Source of the DNA: an uncultured Prevotellaceae bacterium
GTDB lineage: Bacteria > Bacteroidota > Bacteroidia > Bacteroidales > Bacteroidaceae
Length of the DNA: 43,068 nucleotides
Reading direction: 5' to 3'
Assembly: GCA_902774795.1 (NCBI GenBank)
Contig: CACYKA010000028.1
Location: 1-43,068 of the forward strand
The notes beneath the pieces were generated by a model. It worked only from the letters and a program-made list of their open reading frames with translations, was not told the origin of the DNA and searched no databases. How positions within the stretch are numbered: the first letter of the stretch is position 1; each line of letters begins with the position of its first letter. This document shows positions 23,433 through 33,084 of this stretch, piece after piece. Made by a program: the position numbers and the translations under genes.

Positions 23433-25511
23433 ATGGATAATATGGCTTCAAAAGACTACAAGAGAACAACTGTCACCGCCGCCCTACCCTATGCTAACGG
23501 CGGCGTACACATAGGACACCTGGCGGGAGTGTATATCCCTGCCGACATATATGCACGCTTCCTGAGACTGAAGAACAGGGAGGTGATGTTCGTATGCGGC
23601 TCTGACGAGCACGGCGTACCAGTTACCATCCGCGCAAAGCAGGAGGGCATCACAACTCAGGAGGTAGTGGACAGATACCACGAGCTGATAAAGAAGTCGT
23701 TTGCGGACTTCGGCATCTCGTTCGACATCTATTCACGCACCACGAGCCCTACACATAACAAGTTTGCCAGTGACTTCTTCAGGACGCTGTATGACAAGGG
23801 CGAGCTGGAGGAGATTACGGAGGAGCAGTTCTGCGACGAGGTGACGGGCGAATTCCTCACCGACCGCAACATCGTGGGCGAATGTCCGCGCTGCCACGCA
23901 CAGGGAGCCTATGGCGACCAGTGCGAGAAATGCGGTGCAACGCTGTCACCTGACGAGCTTATCAATCCTACAAACAAGAACAATCCGGGACACGGACTGG
24001 TAAAGCGCCCGACGAAGAACTGGTATCTGCCACTGGGACGCTATCAGGAGTGGCTGAAGCAGTGGATACTGGTCGACCACAAGGAGTGGCGCTCAAACGT
24101 ATATGGCCAGTGTAAGTCTTGGCTCGACATGGACCTGCAGCCTCGTGCTATGACACGCGACCTGGAATGGGGCATACCAGTACCCGTAGAGGGAGCAGAA
24201 GGAAAAGTTCTTTACGTATGGTTCGACGCACCGATAGGCTATATCTCCAACACCAAGGAGCTATGCGAGAAAGACCCCGAGCGCTGGGGCACATGGCAGA
24301 AATGGTGGCAGGACGAGGACACAAGGCTGATACACTTCATTGGCAAGGACAACATCGTGTTCCACTGCCTGATATTCCCCGTGATGATGAAGGCACATGG
24401 CGGATATATCATGCCGGACAACGTGCCTGCCAACGAATTCCTGAACCTGGAGGACGACAAGATATCAACTTCAAGGAACTGGGCTGTATGGCTGCACGAA
24501 TACCTTGTAGATTTGCCAGGCAAGCAGGACGTGCTGCGCTATGTGCTGACAGCAAACGCGCCCGAGACAAAGGACAACAACTTCACATGGAGGGATTTTC
24601 AGGAGCGCAACAACTCTGAGTTGGTAGCAATATACGGCAACTTCGTAAACCGCGCCCTGCAGCTGACAAAGAAATACTTCAACGGCGTAGTGCCCGCATG
24701 CGGCGAGCTGAACGACACCGACAAGCAGGCGATAGCCGAATTCAAGAACGTGAAGACCAGCGTAGAGACATATCTGGAGCAGTTCAAGTTCCGCGAGGCA
24801 CAGAAGGAGGCCATGAACCTGGCACGCATCGGCAACAGATACATTACCGAATGTGAGCCGTGGAAAGTAGCAAAGGAGGATATGGAGCGTGTGAAGACCA
24901 TTCTCAATATCTGCCTGCAGCTGTCTGCAAACCTCGCCATAGCCTTCGAGCCTTTCCTGCCTTTCAGCAGCAAGAAGCTCAGGGACATGCTGGCAATGGA
25001 CACCTTCTCATGGGAGCAGCTGGGCAGCATGGACATACTGCCAGCAGGAAAGCAGCTCAACGAGCCGTCACTGCTCTTCGAGAAGATTGAGGACAGCGTG
25101 ATAGAGGCACAGCTGAAGAAACTCGAAGACACGAAGAAAGCCAACGAGGCAACGGACTTCGAACCGGAGCCTATCAAGGAGAACGTGGATTTCGACACAT
25201 TCGAGAAGCTCGACATCCGCGTAGGCCTCGTGACAGAATGCGAGAAGGTGAAGAAGTCGAAGAAACTGCTGAAGTTCCACATCGACGACGGCACACCGGA
25301 GGGACGCACCATACTGAGCGGCATCGCGGCATACTATGAGGACCCGCAGGTGCTGGTCGGCAAGCAGGTGCTCTTCGTGGCTAACTTCGAGCCAAGGAAG
25401 ATGATGGGCGAAGAGAGCCAAGGCATGATACTGTCGGCAGTGAACTACGACGGCACGCTGTCAGTAACGACAACATCAACGGACGTTAAACCAGGAAGCA
25501 TTGTAGGATAA
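23433..25511 (+). CDS. metG: Methionine-tRNA ligase
   Basis: A 692-aa class I aminoacyl-tRNA synthetase that charges tRNA-Met. HIGH is at residues 26-29 ([10 protein letters not shown]). The zinc knuckle cysteines are Cys151, Cys154, Cys164 and Cys167 ([17 protein letters not shown]), and the KMSKS equivalent is KISTS at 343-347. An anticodon-binding helical domain follows. A C-terminal Trbp111-like tRNA-binding OB domain at about 590-692 begins [12 protein letters not shown]. The length and domain set are those of the dimeric bacterial form. ATG 23433 is preferred; a second Met lies three codons on. Its stop shares a base with the argS start, so the two synthetases are coupled. Confidence 0.98.
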   Translation: MDNMASKDYKRTTVTAALPYANGGVHIGHLAGVYIPADIYARFLRLKNREVMFVCGSDEHGVPVTIRAKQEGITTQEVVDRYHELIKKSFADFGISFDIYSRTTSPTHNKFASDFFRTLYDKGELEEITEEQFCDEVTGEFLTDRNIVGECPRCHAQGAYGDQCEKCGATLSPDELINPTNKNNPGHGLVKRPTKNWYLPLGRYQEWLKQWILVDHKEWRSNVYGQCKSWLDMDLQPRAMTRDLEWGIPVPVEGAEGKVLYVWFDAPIGYISNTKELCEKDPERWGTWQKWWQDEDTRLIHFIGKDNIVFHCLIFPVMMKAHGGYIMPDNVPANEFLNLEDDKISTSRNWAVWLHEYLVDLPGKQDVLRYVLTANAPETKDNNFTWRDFQERNNSELVAIYGNFVNRALQLTKKYFNGVVPACGELNDTDKQAIAEFKNVKTSVETYLEQFKFREAQKEAMNLARIGNRYITECEPWKVAKEDMERVKTILNICLQLSANLAIAFEPFLPFSSKKLRDMLAMDTFSWEQLGSMDILPAGKQLNEPSLLFEKIEDSVIEAQLKKLEDTKKANEATDFEPEPIKENVDFDTFEKLDIRVGLVTECEKVKKSKKLLKFHIDDGTPEGRTILSGIAAYYEDPQVLVGKQVLFVANFEPRKMMGEESQGMILSAVNYDGTLSVTTTSTDVKPGSIVG

Positions 25512-27292
25512 TGGAAAAACAGATACAGCAGGCGGTGATAGCCGCAATTAAGGAGTTATACGGTCAGGAGATACCTGAGAAGATGGCAACCTTGCAGAAG
25601 ACAAGGGCAGAGTTTGAGGGCAACCTGACACTCGTGGTATTCCCCTTCCTGAAGATGTCGAAGAAAGCCCCTGAGGCTACGGCAGAAGAGATAGGACAAT
25701 ACCTGAAAGCCAACTGTCCCGCAGTGAGCGGATACAATGTGGTGAAGGGATTCCTGAACCTCGTCATCGGCGGCAATGCATGGATCAATGTGCTGAAAGA
25801 CATCGATGCCAATCCACACTACGGAGAGAAGTTGGCTACTGCCGACTCACCATTAGTGATGATAGAATACTCTTCACCGAACACCAACAAGCCCCTGCAC
25901 CTGGGACACGTAAGGAACAACCTGCTGGGATGGTCGCTGGCACAGATTATGGCAGCCAACGGCAACAAGGTTGTGAAGACCAACATCGTCAACGACAGAG
26001 GCATACACATCTGCAAATCCATGCTGGCGTGGCTGAAATGGGGCAACGGCGAGACACCCGAGACATCGGGCAAGAAGGGCGACCACCTTATTGGCGACTA
26101 CTACGTGGCCTTCGACAAGCACTACCGCGAGGAGATAAAGGAACTCATGGCGAAGGGAATGTCGGAAGAGGATGCAAAGAACGAGGCACCGCTGATAAAA
26201 GAGGCTCATGAGATGCTCGTAAAATGGGAGCAGAACGACCCTGAAGTGCGTGCACTGTGGAGGAAGATGAACGAATGGGTATATGCCGGTTTTGACGAGA
26301 CATACAAGGCGCTGGGTGTATCATTTGACAAGATATACTACGAAAGCGACACCTACCTCGAAGGTAAGGAGAAGGTGGAGGAAGGACTGGCAAAAGGGCT
26401 GTTCTACAGAAGAGATGACGGCTCGGTATGGGCTAATCTCACAGGTGAAGGCCTTGATGAAAAACTCCTGCTGCGTTCTGACGGCACATCGGTATATATG
26501 ACCCAGGACATCGGAACAGCAAAGTTGCGCTTTCAGGACTACCCTATCGACCAGATGATATACGTAGTAGGCAATGAGCAGAACTACCACTTCCAGGTGC
26601 TCTCTATCCTCCTCGACAAGCTGGGCTTCAAATGGGGCAAGGACCTGGTACACTTCTCATACGGCATGGTGGAACTGCCCAACGGCAAGATGAAGTCAAG
26701 AGAGGGCACTGTGGTTGATGCTGACGACTTGATGCAGTTGATGGTGGACGATGCCCTGAAGACATCGCAGGAACTGGGCAAGTTCGCTGACATGAGCGAC
26801 GAGGAGCGTAACGAGATCGCACGCATCGTAGGTATGGGGGCGCTGAAATACTTCATCCTGAAGGTGGATGCTCGAAAAAATATGCTCTTCAATCCTGAAG
26901 AGTCGATTGACTTCAACGGCAACACGGGACCGTTCATACAGTACACCTATGCCCGCATCAGGAGCATCCTGAGAAAGGCAGAGGCAGAAGGCATCGAGGC
27001 AAAGGCTGACGTTGACACAGAGCTCAACGAGAAGGAAGTGGCCCTGATACAGAAGATGAGCGAATATGGTGCTGCCGTAGCGCAGGCTGGCAAGGACTAC
27101 AGCCCGTCAGGCATCGCAAACTACTGCTATGAGCTGACAAAGGCCTTCAACCAGTTCTATCATGACTACTCTATCTTGGGAGCAGAGACAACGGAACTGA
27201 AGCAGATGCGCCTGGCTCTTGCAAGGAACGTGGCCAAGACCATCAAGAACGGCATGGCCCTGCTCGGCATTGAAGTACCAGAAAGGATGTAG
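25511..27292 (+). CDS. argS: Arginine-tRNA ligase
   Basis: A 593-aa class I synthetase for arginine. The N-terminal Add1 domain covers about residues 1-90. The signature HLGH is at 130-133 (SPNTNKPLHLGHVRNNLLG), and the KMSKS-position motif is MKSREGTVV. The C-terminal DALR anticodon-binding domain follows GPFIQYTYARIRSILRKA. Length is normal. It overlaps metG by one base and is followed 6 nt later by the RNase H gene, whose ribosome-binding site (AGAAGG) lies at the argS stop. Confidence 0.98.
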   Translation: MEKQIQQAVIAAIKELYGQEIPEKMATLQKTRAEFEGNLTLVVFPFLKMSKKAPEATAEEIGQYLKANCPAVSGYNVVKGFLNLVIGGNAWINVLKDIDANPHYGEKLATADSPLVMIEYSSPNTNKPLHLGHVRNNLLGWSLAQIMAANGNKVVKTNIVNDRGIHICKSMLAWLKWGNGETPETSGKKGDHLIGDYYVAFDKHYREEIKELMAKGMSEEDAKNEAPLIKEAHEMLVKWEQNDPEVRALWRKMNEWVYAGFDETYKALGVSFDKIYYESDTYLEGKEKVEEGLAKGLFYRRDDGSVWANLTGEGLDEKLLLRSDGTSVYMTQDIGTAKLRFQDYPIDQMIYVVGNEQNYHFQVLSILLDKLGFKWGKDLVHFSYGMVELPNGKMKSREGTVVDADDLMQLMVDDALKTSQELGKFADMSDEERNEIARIVGMGALKYFILKVDARKNMLFNPEESIDFNGNTGPFIQYTYARIRSILRKAEAEGIEAKADVDTELNEKEVALIQKMSEYGAAVAQAGKDYSPSGIANYCYELTKAFNQFYHDYSILGAETTELKQMRLALARNVAKTIKNGMALLGIEVPERM

Positions 27293-27298
27293 AAGGAT

Positions 27299-27709
27299 AT
27301 GGAAGGAGTACGTCTTGCTTGGGCTGTGGATGCAGCATGTTCCGGTAACCCAGGGCCAATGGAATATCGCGGAGTAGATCTGACGACGAAAGAGGTAGTG
27401 TTCCATTTCGGCCCCATCAAGGGCACCAACAACATCGGCGAATTCCTCGCCATAGTCCATGCTATGGCCCTTATGGAGCAGCGGGGCATGAAAGGTTACA
27501 CCATATACACCGACTCCGTAAGCGGAAAGGCATGGGTAAGGCGCATGCAGTGCAAGACGAACCTGGAACGCACACCAGAAACCCAGAAGGCATGGGAACT
27601 GGTGGAGAGAGCTGAGAAGTGGCTCAAGACACACTCGTTCAGAGTACCTATCGAAAAGTGGGACACTAGGGAATGGGGAGAGATACCGGCTGATTTCGGA
27701 CGAAAATAA
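27299..27709 (+). CDS. Ribonuclease HI-family protein, stand-alone domain
   Basis: A 136-aa single RNase H domain. The four acidic catalytic residues are all identifiable: Asp11 (VDAACSGNPGP), Glu48 (NNIGEFLAIV), Asp72 (IYTDSVSG) and Asp132 (EIPADFGRK). It should cleave RNA in RNA-DNA hybrids. It lacks the N-terminal viroplasmin-like hybrid-binding domain present in many Bacteroidetes RNase H proteins. The ATG follows an AGAAGG site and is the third gene of the metG-argS unit. Confidence 0.9.
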   Translation: MEGVRLAWAVDAACSGNPGPMEYRGVDLTTKEVVFHFGPIKGTNNIGEFLAIVHAMALMEQRGMKGYTIYTDSVSGKAWVRRMQCKTNLERTPETQKAWELVERAEKWLKTHSFRVPIEKWDTREWGEIPADFGRK

Positions 27710-27745
27710 ACAACTGACTTTTATTACCAAGACTAAAGAGAGAAA

Positions 27746-30700
27746 ATGAGATTTACAAGATTCTTCACAATTATCCTATTGTTATTGACAGGCATGACGT
27801 CAAGCGCCCAGACATGGACGAATGTCACAGACCTGTACATCAAGAATGCAAACTTCATGCAGGGAGACAAATTCTGGGAGGGAACGGACTTCGGGAAGGT
27901 AAGTTATGCATATAACGATGCCGAATTCTGGAGCATGAACTACGTCAAGTATCAGGAAATCAACGGAATCCCCCCTGGCAGATACCGCGTTACCCTGAAA
28001 GGATTCTACCGCATCGGAGACTGGACTAACGACTACTCTATTTATTCCAGCGGTGACTACAGCGACTATCAAAACGCCACATTCTACTGCAAGACTTCAT
28101 TAAAAGATTATTCTGTAAAACTGCCGCCATTAAGCAGTGGCGCCAGCTACACCAACTATGGTGGTGATGTCGCCACCATCGGAGGGAAGCGATACATACC
28201 TAATGATATGGAGTCTGCCAGAAAATGGTTTGACAATGTGGACGATTACAAGAACACTTTCACAGTCGTTGTAGGTGAAGACGGTCATTTGGAAATAGGA
28301 CTGACAAAAGACCAATACATATACAATGACTGGACATGTATCGCAGACCTTAAGTTAGAGTATTACGGAAAGATAACATACGGCGACCCGAAAGACCTCA
28401 TCATCAACGAGGTGATGGCGAACAATATCGACGTATATCTCGATGCCTCGTCAAATTACGGTACATGGTTTGAGGTATATAACCCTACGGATAAATATAT
28501 TTCTCTCGGGGGACTGTATGTGAGCAGCGATGCTACAAATCTCAAGCAGCACCGCCTGGTTGACGATTATGGATATGTAGCCCCTTATGGCTATGCCGTA
28601 ATCAGCTATGACCATTACGAGGTCTTCACGAAGAATGCCTTCCGCCAGATTAACGACAAGCTGGACATTGACGGTGGCGAGATATACCTCAGCGACGGCA
28701 ACAGCGTATTTGCCTCAGTAACATATCCTGCTGCCCTGCCACGCATTTCGTATGCCCGCACTACAGACGGAGGTGATGCATGGGGATATACAGGCACTCC
28801 AACACCAGAAGAGAGCAACAACGGCAGTACCTTTGCCACATACCAGATAGCCAATCCGACTGTCAGCAGAGAAGGCGGACTCTTCACTGGGCTTGTATCA
28901 TTCCAGGTCAGCATCCCCAGCGGAGCGACCCTGCTCTATACCACAGACGGTAGCACCCCTACCCTTTCGAACGGTTGGATGAGCTCTGACGGTAAATTCA
29001 CGACCAAAGAGACAACGGTATATCGTTTCCGCGCCTTCCGCGACGGCTACCTGCCCAGCGACGTGGTGTCACGCTCATTCATAAAGAACAATGGCAACGA
29101 GCCATTCCCGATTATATCTGTAGTGACAGACCCACGGCACGTCTTCAATGACGACATAGCACTGTTTGCATACAGCAGTAACGGACGCCCGGGAAACGGC
29201 ACCGGAGACAATGCCAACTTCAACATGGACTGGGACAGGCCAGTAAACATGGAGTATATCACTACCGACGGCGAGGCTGTCGTCAATCAGGAGTGTAACA
29301 TGAGCGTATGCGGAGGATGGAGCCGCGCATGGAATCCTCACGCTTTCAAGCTTAAGGCAAACAAGATATATTACGGTCAGAACTACTTCCCATACCAATT
29401 CTGGGAAGACAAGCCATTCCTGAAGAGCAAGACCCTCCAGATACGTAATGGAGGTAACGACAACGGCAGCCGCATCAAGGATGCCGCCCTGCAGGAGATA
29501 GTAGCACGCTCAGGACTGTACGTAGATCATCAGGCATGGCAGCCTGTTCACGTATATTTCAACGGCTCACCATACGCTGTCCTTAACATGCGCGAGCCGA
29601 ACAACAAGCATTACGGCTATGCCAACTATGGCATTGACACCGACTTCATGGATCAGTTTGAGGTGTGTCCTGATTCCGGATATGTACAGAAAGAAGGTAC
29701 GCGCGAATCCTGGGAAAGACTGTACGAACTGGCAAAGAACGCCGCTGATGGAGAAACATATGCAGAAATAGGCAAACTGCTCGACATAAATGAGTTCATC
29801 AACTACCTTGCCGTAGAATTCTATCTGGGTAACTGGGACTGGCCACAGAACAACGTGAAGGCTTTCCGCGACCAGAACGACGGAAAGTTCCGCTTTGTGC
29901 TCTTCGACATGGATGGTGCGCTGAACAACACCACAGGCATATCCAACTTCATGAGCAAACAAACATATACCTTTGACAAGTTGTATGGTTATGACTATTC
30001 CACCTCTACCCCACTGACGAATACACGCCTGACAAAAGAGATAGAACTGGTAACCATTGTGCGCAACCTGCTCAACAACGCCACGTTCAAGAAGCAGCTT
30101 GTTGATGCCATGTGTATCATAGGCGGTTCAGTATATACCCCAGAAAGGGTGAAAAGCATCGTTGATGAAATGGCGTCATATCTCTCACAGGGAGGATATG
30201 TCAACCCGACCAATACGGCAAACTCTATCAAGAACACCCTCACCAGTTCATGGAATTCTTCTGTCATGAACCACGTAAAGAGCCAGGGACTTACCAATGC
30301 GACAAAGCAGAGTGCCACTTTCGGAAGCAACATCAGCGGAGCCAGCATCACACTGAACGGCATGGCTGTACCGACAGGAGAGTTTTCTGGATATGTCTTT
30401 GCACCGGTCACCCTGAAAGCCGACGCACCTGCCGGTTATCGCTTTGTAGGTTGGAAGAGCCTCAGCAGTGGCAACACAAAAACCATAGTCAGCAATACCG
30501 ACACATGGAAATACGAAGACAGCGGCACCAGCCTTGACGGAACAGGATGGAATACTCCCGACTACAATGACAGCAGTTGGAGCAGCGGAGCAGCACCGTT
30601 GGGATATGGCAAGACACAGACTACGGAACTGACCCAATACCTGCAGACATATTATTTCCGCAAGAGTGTGACCCTCGACAATGTGCCGACAAGTGTTACG

Positions 30701-31816
30701 ATGGACTTCGTCATCGACGACGCATTCATCATATATGTCAACGGCAAGGAAGCCGGCAGATATAATCTTCCGAGCTCCGGCGTAACTTACTACACTAACG
30801 CTTCTACCTATGCCAACAACAACCCTGACAGCGGAACCATGACGCTTGACGCCTCACTCTTCCACAAAGGCAACAACGTCATTGCCGTAGAGGTGCATAA
30901 TTTCCTGAACCCCTCTTCTACGGACATCCTGTGGCAGGCAGCCATAAATGTCACGACTGACAGTAAAGAGGCTATCATTTCCACAGACAGGGAATATACC
31001 CTGCCGACAAGCGGCGACATTAACCTCACTGCTGTTTGGGAGCAATATACTGACGATATAAATCAGCGCATCAATCGTGCCACACCTATCAAGATAAATG
31101 AAGTAAGTGCTGACAACAGCATGACAGTCAACGACCTCTTCAAGAAGGCCGACTGGGTGGAGCTGTATAACACTACTGATACCGACCTTGATGTTACGGG
31201 CCTGTATATTTCAGACAAGTACGACAATCCGACGAGGTACAAGATTAGTGGCGGTGAGAACATTAACACCATCATACCAGCCAAAGGTCATCTCATCATC
31301 TGGTGTGACAATAAAGTTGAAGATGCCGTATCTCAACTGCATGCTAGCTTCAAACTGGGCAACAAGGCAGTAACAAATCCATACGATCAGCTCGTCATGA
31401 TTTCAAGCAGCGAGGAATTTGTTGCCAATAATCAGGATTATTTCGATGCTCATGAGATAATGAAGGAATTTACCGACACGCTACTTTATGGCCAGCACGG
31501 CGGTGAGCAGACAGTAGGACGCTATCCTGATGGAGCCATGACATACTATATCCTCGACCATCCGACACCTGTTGCATCCAACATGATGGAAGTGACAGAC
31601 CCATTCGCCGGTTATGACAAGCTATGGATATACGACGGACCTGTATTCCTCCGTGGTGATGTCAACGATGACGGCATTGTCAACGGCACTGACATTCAAG
31701 AAGTTATCAACCTTATTATTGCCGGCAGCTATTATGAAAAAGCTGACGTAAATAATGACAACATCGTAAACGGTACAGACATTCAAGAAATTATCAACAT
31801 AATCGTAACGCAGTAA
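27746..31816 (+). CDS. Secreted CotH-kinase / lamin-tail protein with dockerin-like end
   Basis: A 1356-aa multidomain exported protein. A signal peptide (about residues 1-22) leads into a beta-sandwich module at about 23-208. A lamin-tail domain follows at about 215-345 (IINEVMANN), then a chitobiase-type C-terminal (CHB_HEX_C) module at about 368-445 (TLLYTTDGSTPTLS). The CotH domain lies at about 455-840, with NWDWPQNNVKAFRD and FVLFDMDGALN as the kinase-like active-site region. A short beta repeat sits at about 865-910, and a galactose-binding-like region at about 920-1075. A second lamin-tail domain at about 1113-1250 (IKINEVSADNS) precedes two dockerin-like loops in the last 54 residues (GDVNDDGIVNGTDIQ). 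CotH of spore formers is a protein kinase; its role in Bacteroidetes is unclear. It starts 36 nt after RNase H. Confidence 0.88.
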   Translation: MRFTRFFTIILLLLTGMTSSAQTWTNVTDLYIKNANFMQGDKFWEGTDFGKVSYAYNDAEFWSMNYVKYQEINGIPPGRYRVTLKGFYRIGDWTNDYSIYSSGDYSDYQNATFYCKTSLKDYSVKLPPLSSGASYTNYGGDVATIGGKRYIPNDMESARKWFDNVDDYKNTFTVVVGEDGHLEIGLTKDQYIYNDWTCIADLKLEYYGKITYGDPKDLIINEVMANNIDVYLDASSNYGTWFEVYNPTDKYISLGGLYVSSDATNLKQHRLVDDYGYVAPYGYAVISYDHYEVFTKNAFRQINDKLDIDGGEIYLSDGNSVFASVTYPAALPRISYARTTDGGDAWGYTGTPTPEESNNGSTFATYQIANPTVSREGGLFTGLVSFQVSIPSGATLLYTTDGSTPTLSNGWMSSDGKFTTKETTVYRFRAFRDGYLPSDVVSRSFIKNNGNEPFPIISVVTDPRHVFNDDIALFAYSSNGRPGNGTGDNANFNMDWDRPVNMEYITTDGEAVVNQECNMSVCGGWSRAWNPHAFKLKANKIYYGQNYFPYQFWEDKPFLKSKTLQIRNGGNDNGSRIKDAALQEIVARSGLYVDHQAWQPVHVYFNGSPYAVLNMREPNNKHYGYANYGIDTDFMDQFEVCPDSGYVQKEGTRESWERLYELAKNAADGETYAEIGKLLDINEFINYLAVEFYLGNWDWPQNNVKAFRDQNDGKFRFVLFDMDGALNNTTGISNFMSKQTYTFDKLYGYDYSTSTPLTNTRLTKEIELVTIVRNLLNNATFKKQLVDAMCIIGGSVYTPERVKSIVDEMASYLSQGGYVNPTNTANSIKNTLTSSWNSSVMNHVKSQGLTNATKQSATFGSNISGASITLNGMAVPTGEFSGYVFAPVTLKADAPAGYRFVGWKSLSSGNTKTIVSNTDTWKYEDSGTSLDGTGWNTPDYNDSSWSSGAAPLGYGKTQTTELTQYLQTYYFRKSVTLDNVPTSVTMDFVIDDAFIIYVNGKEAGRYNLPSSGVTYYTNASTYANNNPDSGTMTLDASLFHKGNNVIAVEVHNFLNPSSTDILWQAAINVTTDSKEAIISTDREYTLPTSGDINLTAVWEQYTDDINQRINRATPIKINEVSADNSMTVNDLFKKADWVELYNTTDTDLDVTGLYISDKYDNPTRYKISGGENINTIIPAKGHLIIWCDNKVEDAVSQLHASFKLGNKAVTNPYDQLVMISSSEEFVANNQDYFDAHEIMKEFTDTLLYGQHGGEQTVGRYPDGAMTYYILDHPTPVASNMMEVTDPFAGYDKLWIYDGPVFLRGDVNDDGIVNGTDIQEVINLIIAGSYYEKADVNNDNIVNGTDIQEIINIIVTQ

Positions 31817-31874
31817 ATTCACTTAAAAAAACACTCATAAACGGCAAAAGCAAAAGGTTAACATACGTTAAAGA

Positions 31875-31906
31875 TTTGTATTTCGCATCATTTTATAGTA
31901 TCTTTG
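31875..31906 (+). promoter_or_regulatory. Promoter of the ftsX operon, near-leaderless
   Basis: TTTG (31875-31878), a 20-nt spacer and TATCTTTG (31899-31906). The ATG is at 31914, only 7 nt past the box, so the predicted transcript has a leader of about 0-4 nt. Confidence 0.8.
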
Positions 31907-31913
31907 CATATCT

Positions 31914-32798
31914 ATGACAAAAAAGAAGAGACGTAAATCCAGAAGTAACGGCAGGGGGCTGCAAGTAGCCACACTGTGTCTTAGCACATCACTTGTACTC
32001 ATATTGTTAGGGTTAGTTGTTTTTATCGGACTGACCGCACAGAACCTTACAAACTATGTGAAGGAGAATCTTACCGTGACGGTAATATTCAATGACAACA
32101 CCACCGATCGTGAGGCTGCAGTCGTTTGCCGAAAGATACAGGTACATCCTTACGTGGCACGTTTGCAGTACATCTCACGTGACGACGCCCTGAAGGAGCA
32201 GACTAAGGCCCTTGGCGCTGACCCGTCAGAGTTTCTCGGCATGAATCCTTTCGTTCCATCAGCAGAGGTAAATATCAAGGCCGACTGTGCAAATACCGAC
32301 TCACTGAAATGGATTACAAAGCAGATTAAGAGTTATGACAACGTCAGCGAGGTGACATATCAGAAAGACCTCATGGAGAGTGTCAACAGTAATCTCCAAA
32401 AGATTATGATTGGCATGATGATATTGGCAGTATTGCTCACATTCATCTCCTTCTCACTGATAAACAACATGGTTAGACTGACTATTTTTGCAAAGCGCTT
32501 CTCCATCAACATCATGAAACTCGTCGGAGCATCATGGTCATTTATCCGCAAACCATTCATAGGTATGGCTCTGACAGAAGGACTGATTGCAGGAATTTTT
32601 GCTGACATGGTACTTGGAGGACTCGTATATGCGCTCTATACCTACGAGCCGGACATCATGAATGTCGTAACTTGGGAGGTGCTCGCCATAACAGGCAGCT
32701 CGGTATTGCTCTTCGGATTGCTGATTTCTACGCTGTGCGTATATTTCTCAGTAAACGCATTCCTCAAGATGCCTACGAGAAAGCTGTATAAGATTTAA
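31914..32798 (+). CDS. ftsX: Cell-division ABC-transporter-like permease FtsX
   Basis: A 294-aa inner-membrane protein with the FtsX arrangement. A basic N-terminal tail (KKKRRKSRS) leads to TM1 at about residues 22-45. An extracytoplasmic domain follows (ENLTVTVIFNDNTTDREA, YVARLQYISRDDALKEQ, GMNPFVPSAEVNIK). Three further helices lie at about 160-185, 215-240 and 260-285. FtsX works with the ATPase FtsE to activate peptidoglycan hydrolases at the septum; ftsE is not in the window. It is the first gene of the operon running into uppP-truB-queA-folK. Confidence 0.95.
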   Translation: MTKKKRRKSRSNGRGLQVATLCLSTSLVLILLGLVVFIGLTAQNLTNYVKENLTVTVIFNDNTTDREAAVVCRKIQVHPYVARLQYISRDDALKEQTKALGADPSEFLGMNPFVPSAEVNIKADCANTDSLKWITKQIKSYDNVSEVTYQKDLMESVNSNLQKIMIGMMILAVLLTFISFSLINNMVRLTIFAKRFSINIMKLVGASWSFIRKPFIGMALTEGLIAGIFADMVLGGLVYALYTYEPDIMNVVTWEVLAITGSSVLLFGLLISTLCVYFSVNAFLKMPTRKLYKI

Positions 32799-32845
32799 GG
32801 TTTAAAGGTTTAAAAGTTTAAGGTTTAAAGGTTTAAGATTTAAAG
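32799..32845. repeat. GGTTTAAA-type tandem repeats
   Basis: Five to six imperfect copies of an 8-nt unit (GGTTTAAA) fill the gap between ftsX and the DUF3098 gene. They are similar to the unit at 1588-1630. Confidence 0.8.
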
Positions 32846-32850
32846 AAAAC

Positions 32851-33072
32851 ATGAACAATTTTGCATTCAGTAAGATAAACTTCATCCTGATTGGTATCAG
32901 CATGGTAATCGTAGTGATTGGTTTCCTGCTGATGATAGGAGCATCGTCTGACGAGACAAACTTCAACCCTGAGATTTTTTCAGATATGCGTATAAAAGTG
33001 GCACCGGTGATTTGCCTTGTCGGCTTCCTGTCAGTCATCTTCGGTATAATGTATCGTCCTAAAAACAAATAA
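32851..33072 (+). CDS. DUF3098 small membrane protein
   Basis: A 73-aa protein with two transmembrane helices (ILIGISMVIVVIGFLLMIG and VAPVICLVGFLSVIFGIMY) separated by a short polar loop (ASSDETNFNPEIFSDMRIK). The helix pair, the loop and the basic end (RPKNK) match the Bacteroidetes DUF3098 family. It lies between ftsX and uppP, the usual place for this family, so an envelope or division role is likely but unproven. Confidence 0.88.
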   Translation: MNNFAFSKINFILIGISMVIVVIGFLLMIGASSDETNFNPEIFSDMRIKVAPVICLVGFLSVIFGIMYRPKNK

Positions 33073-33084
33073 ACAACAGTAACC

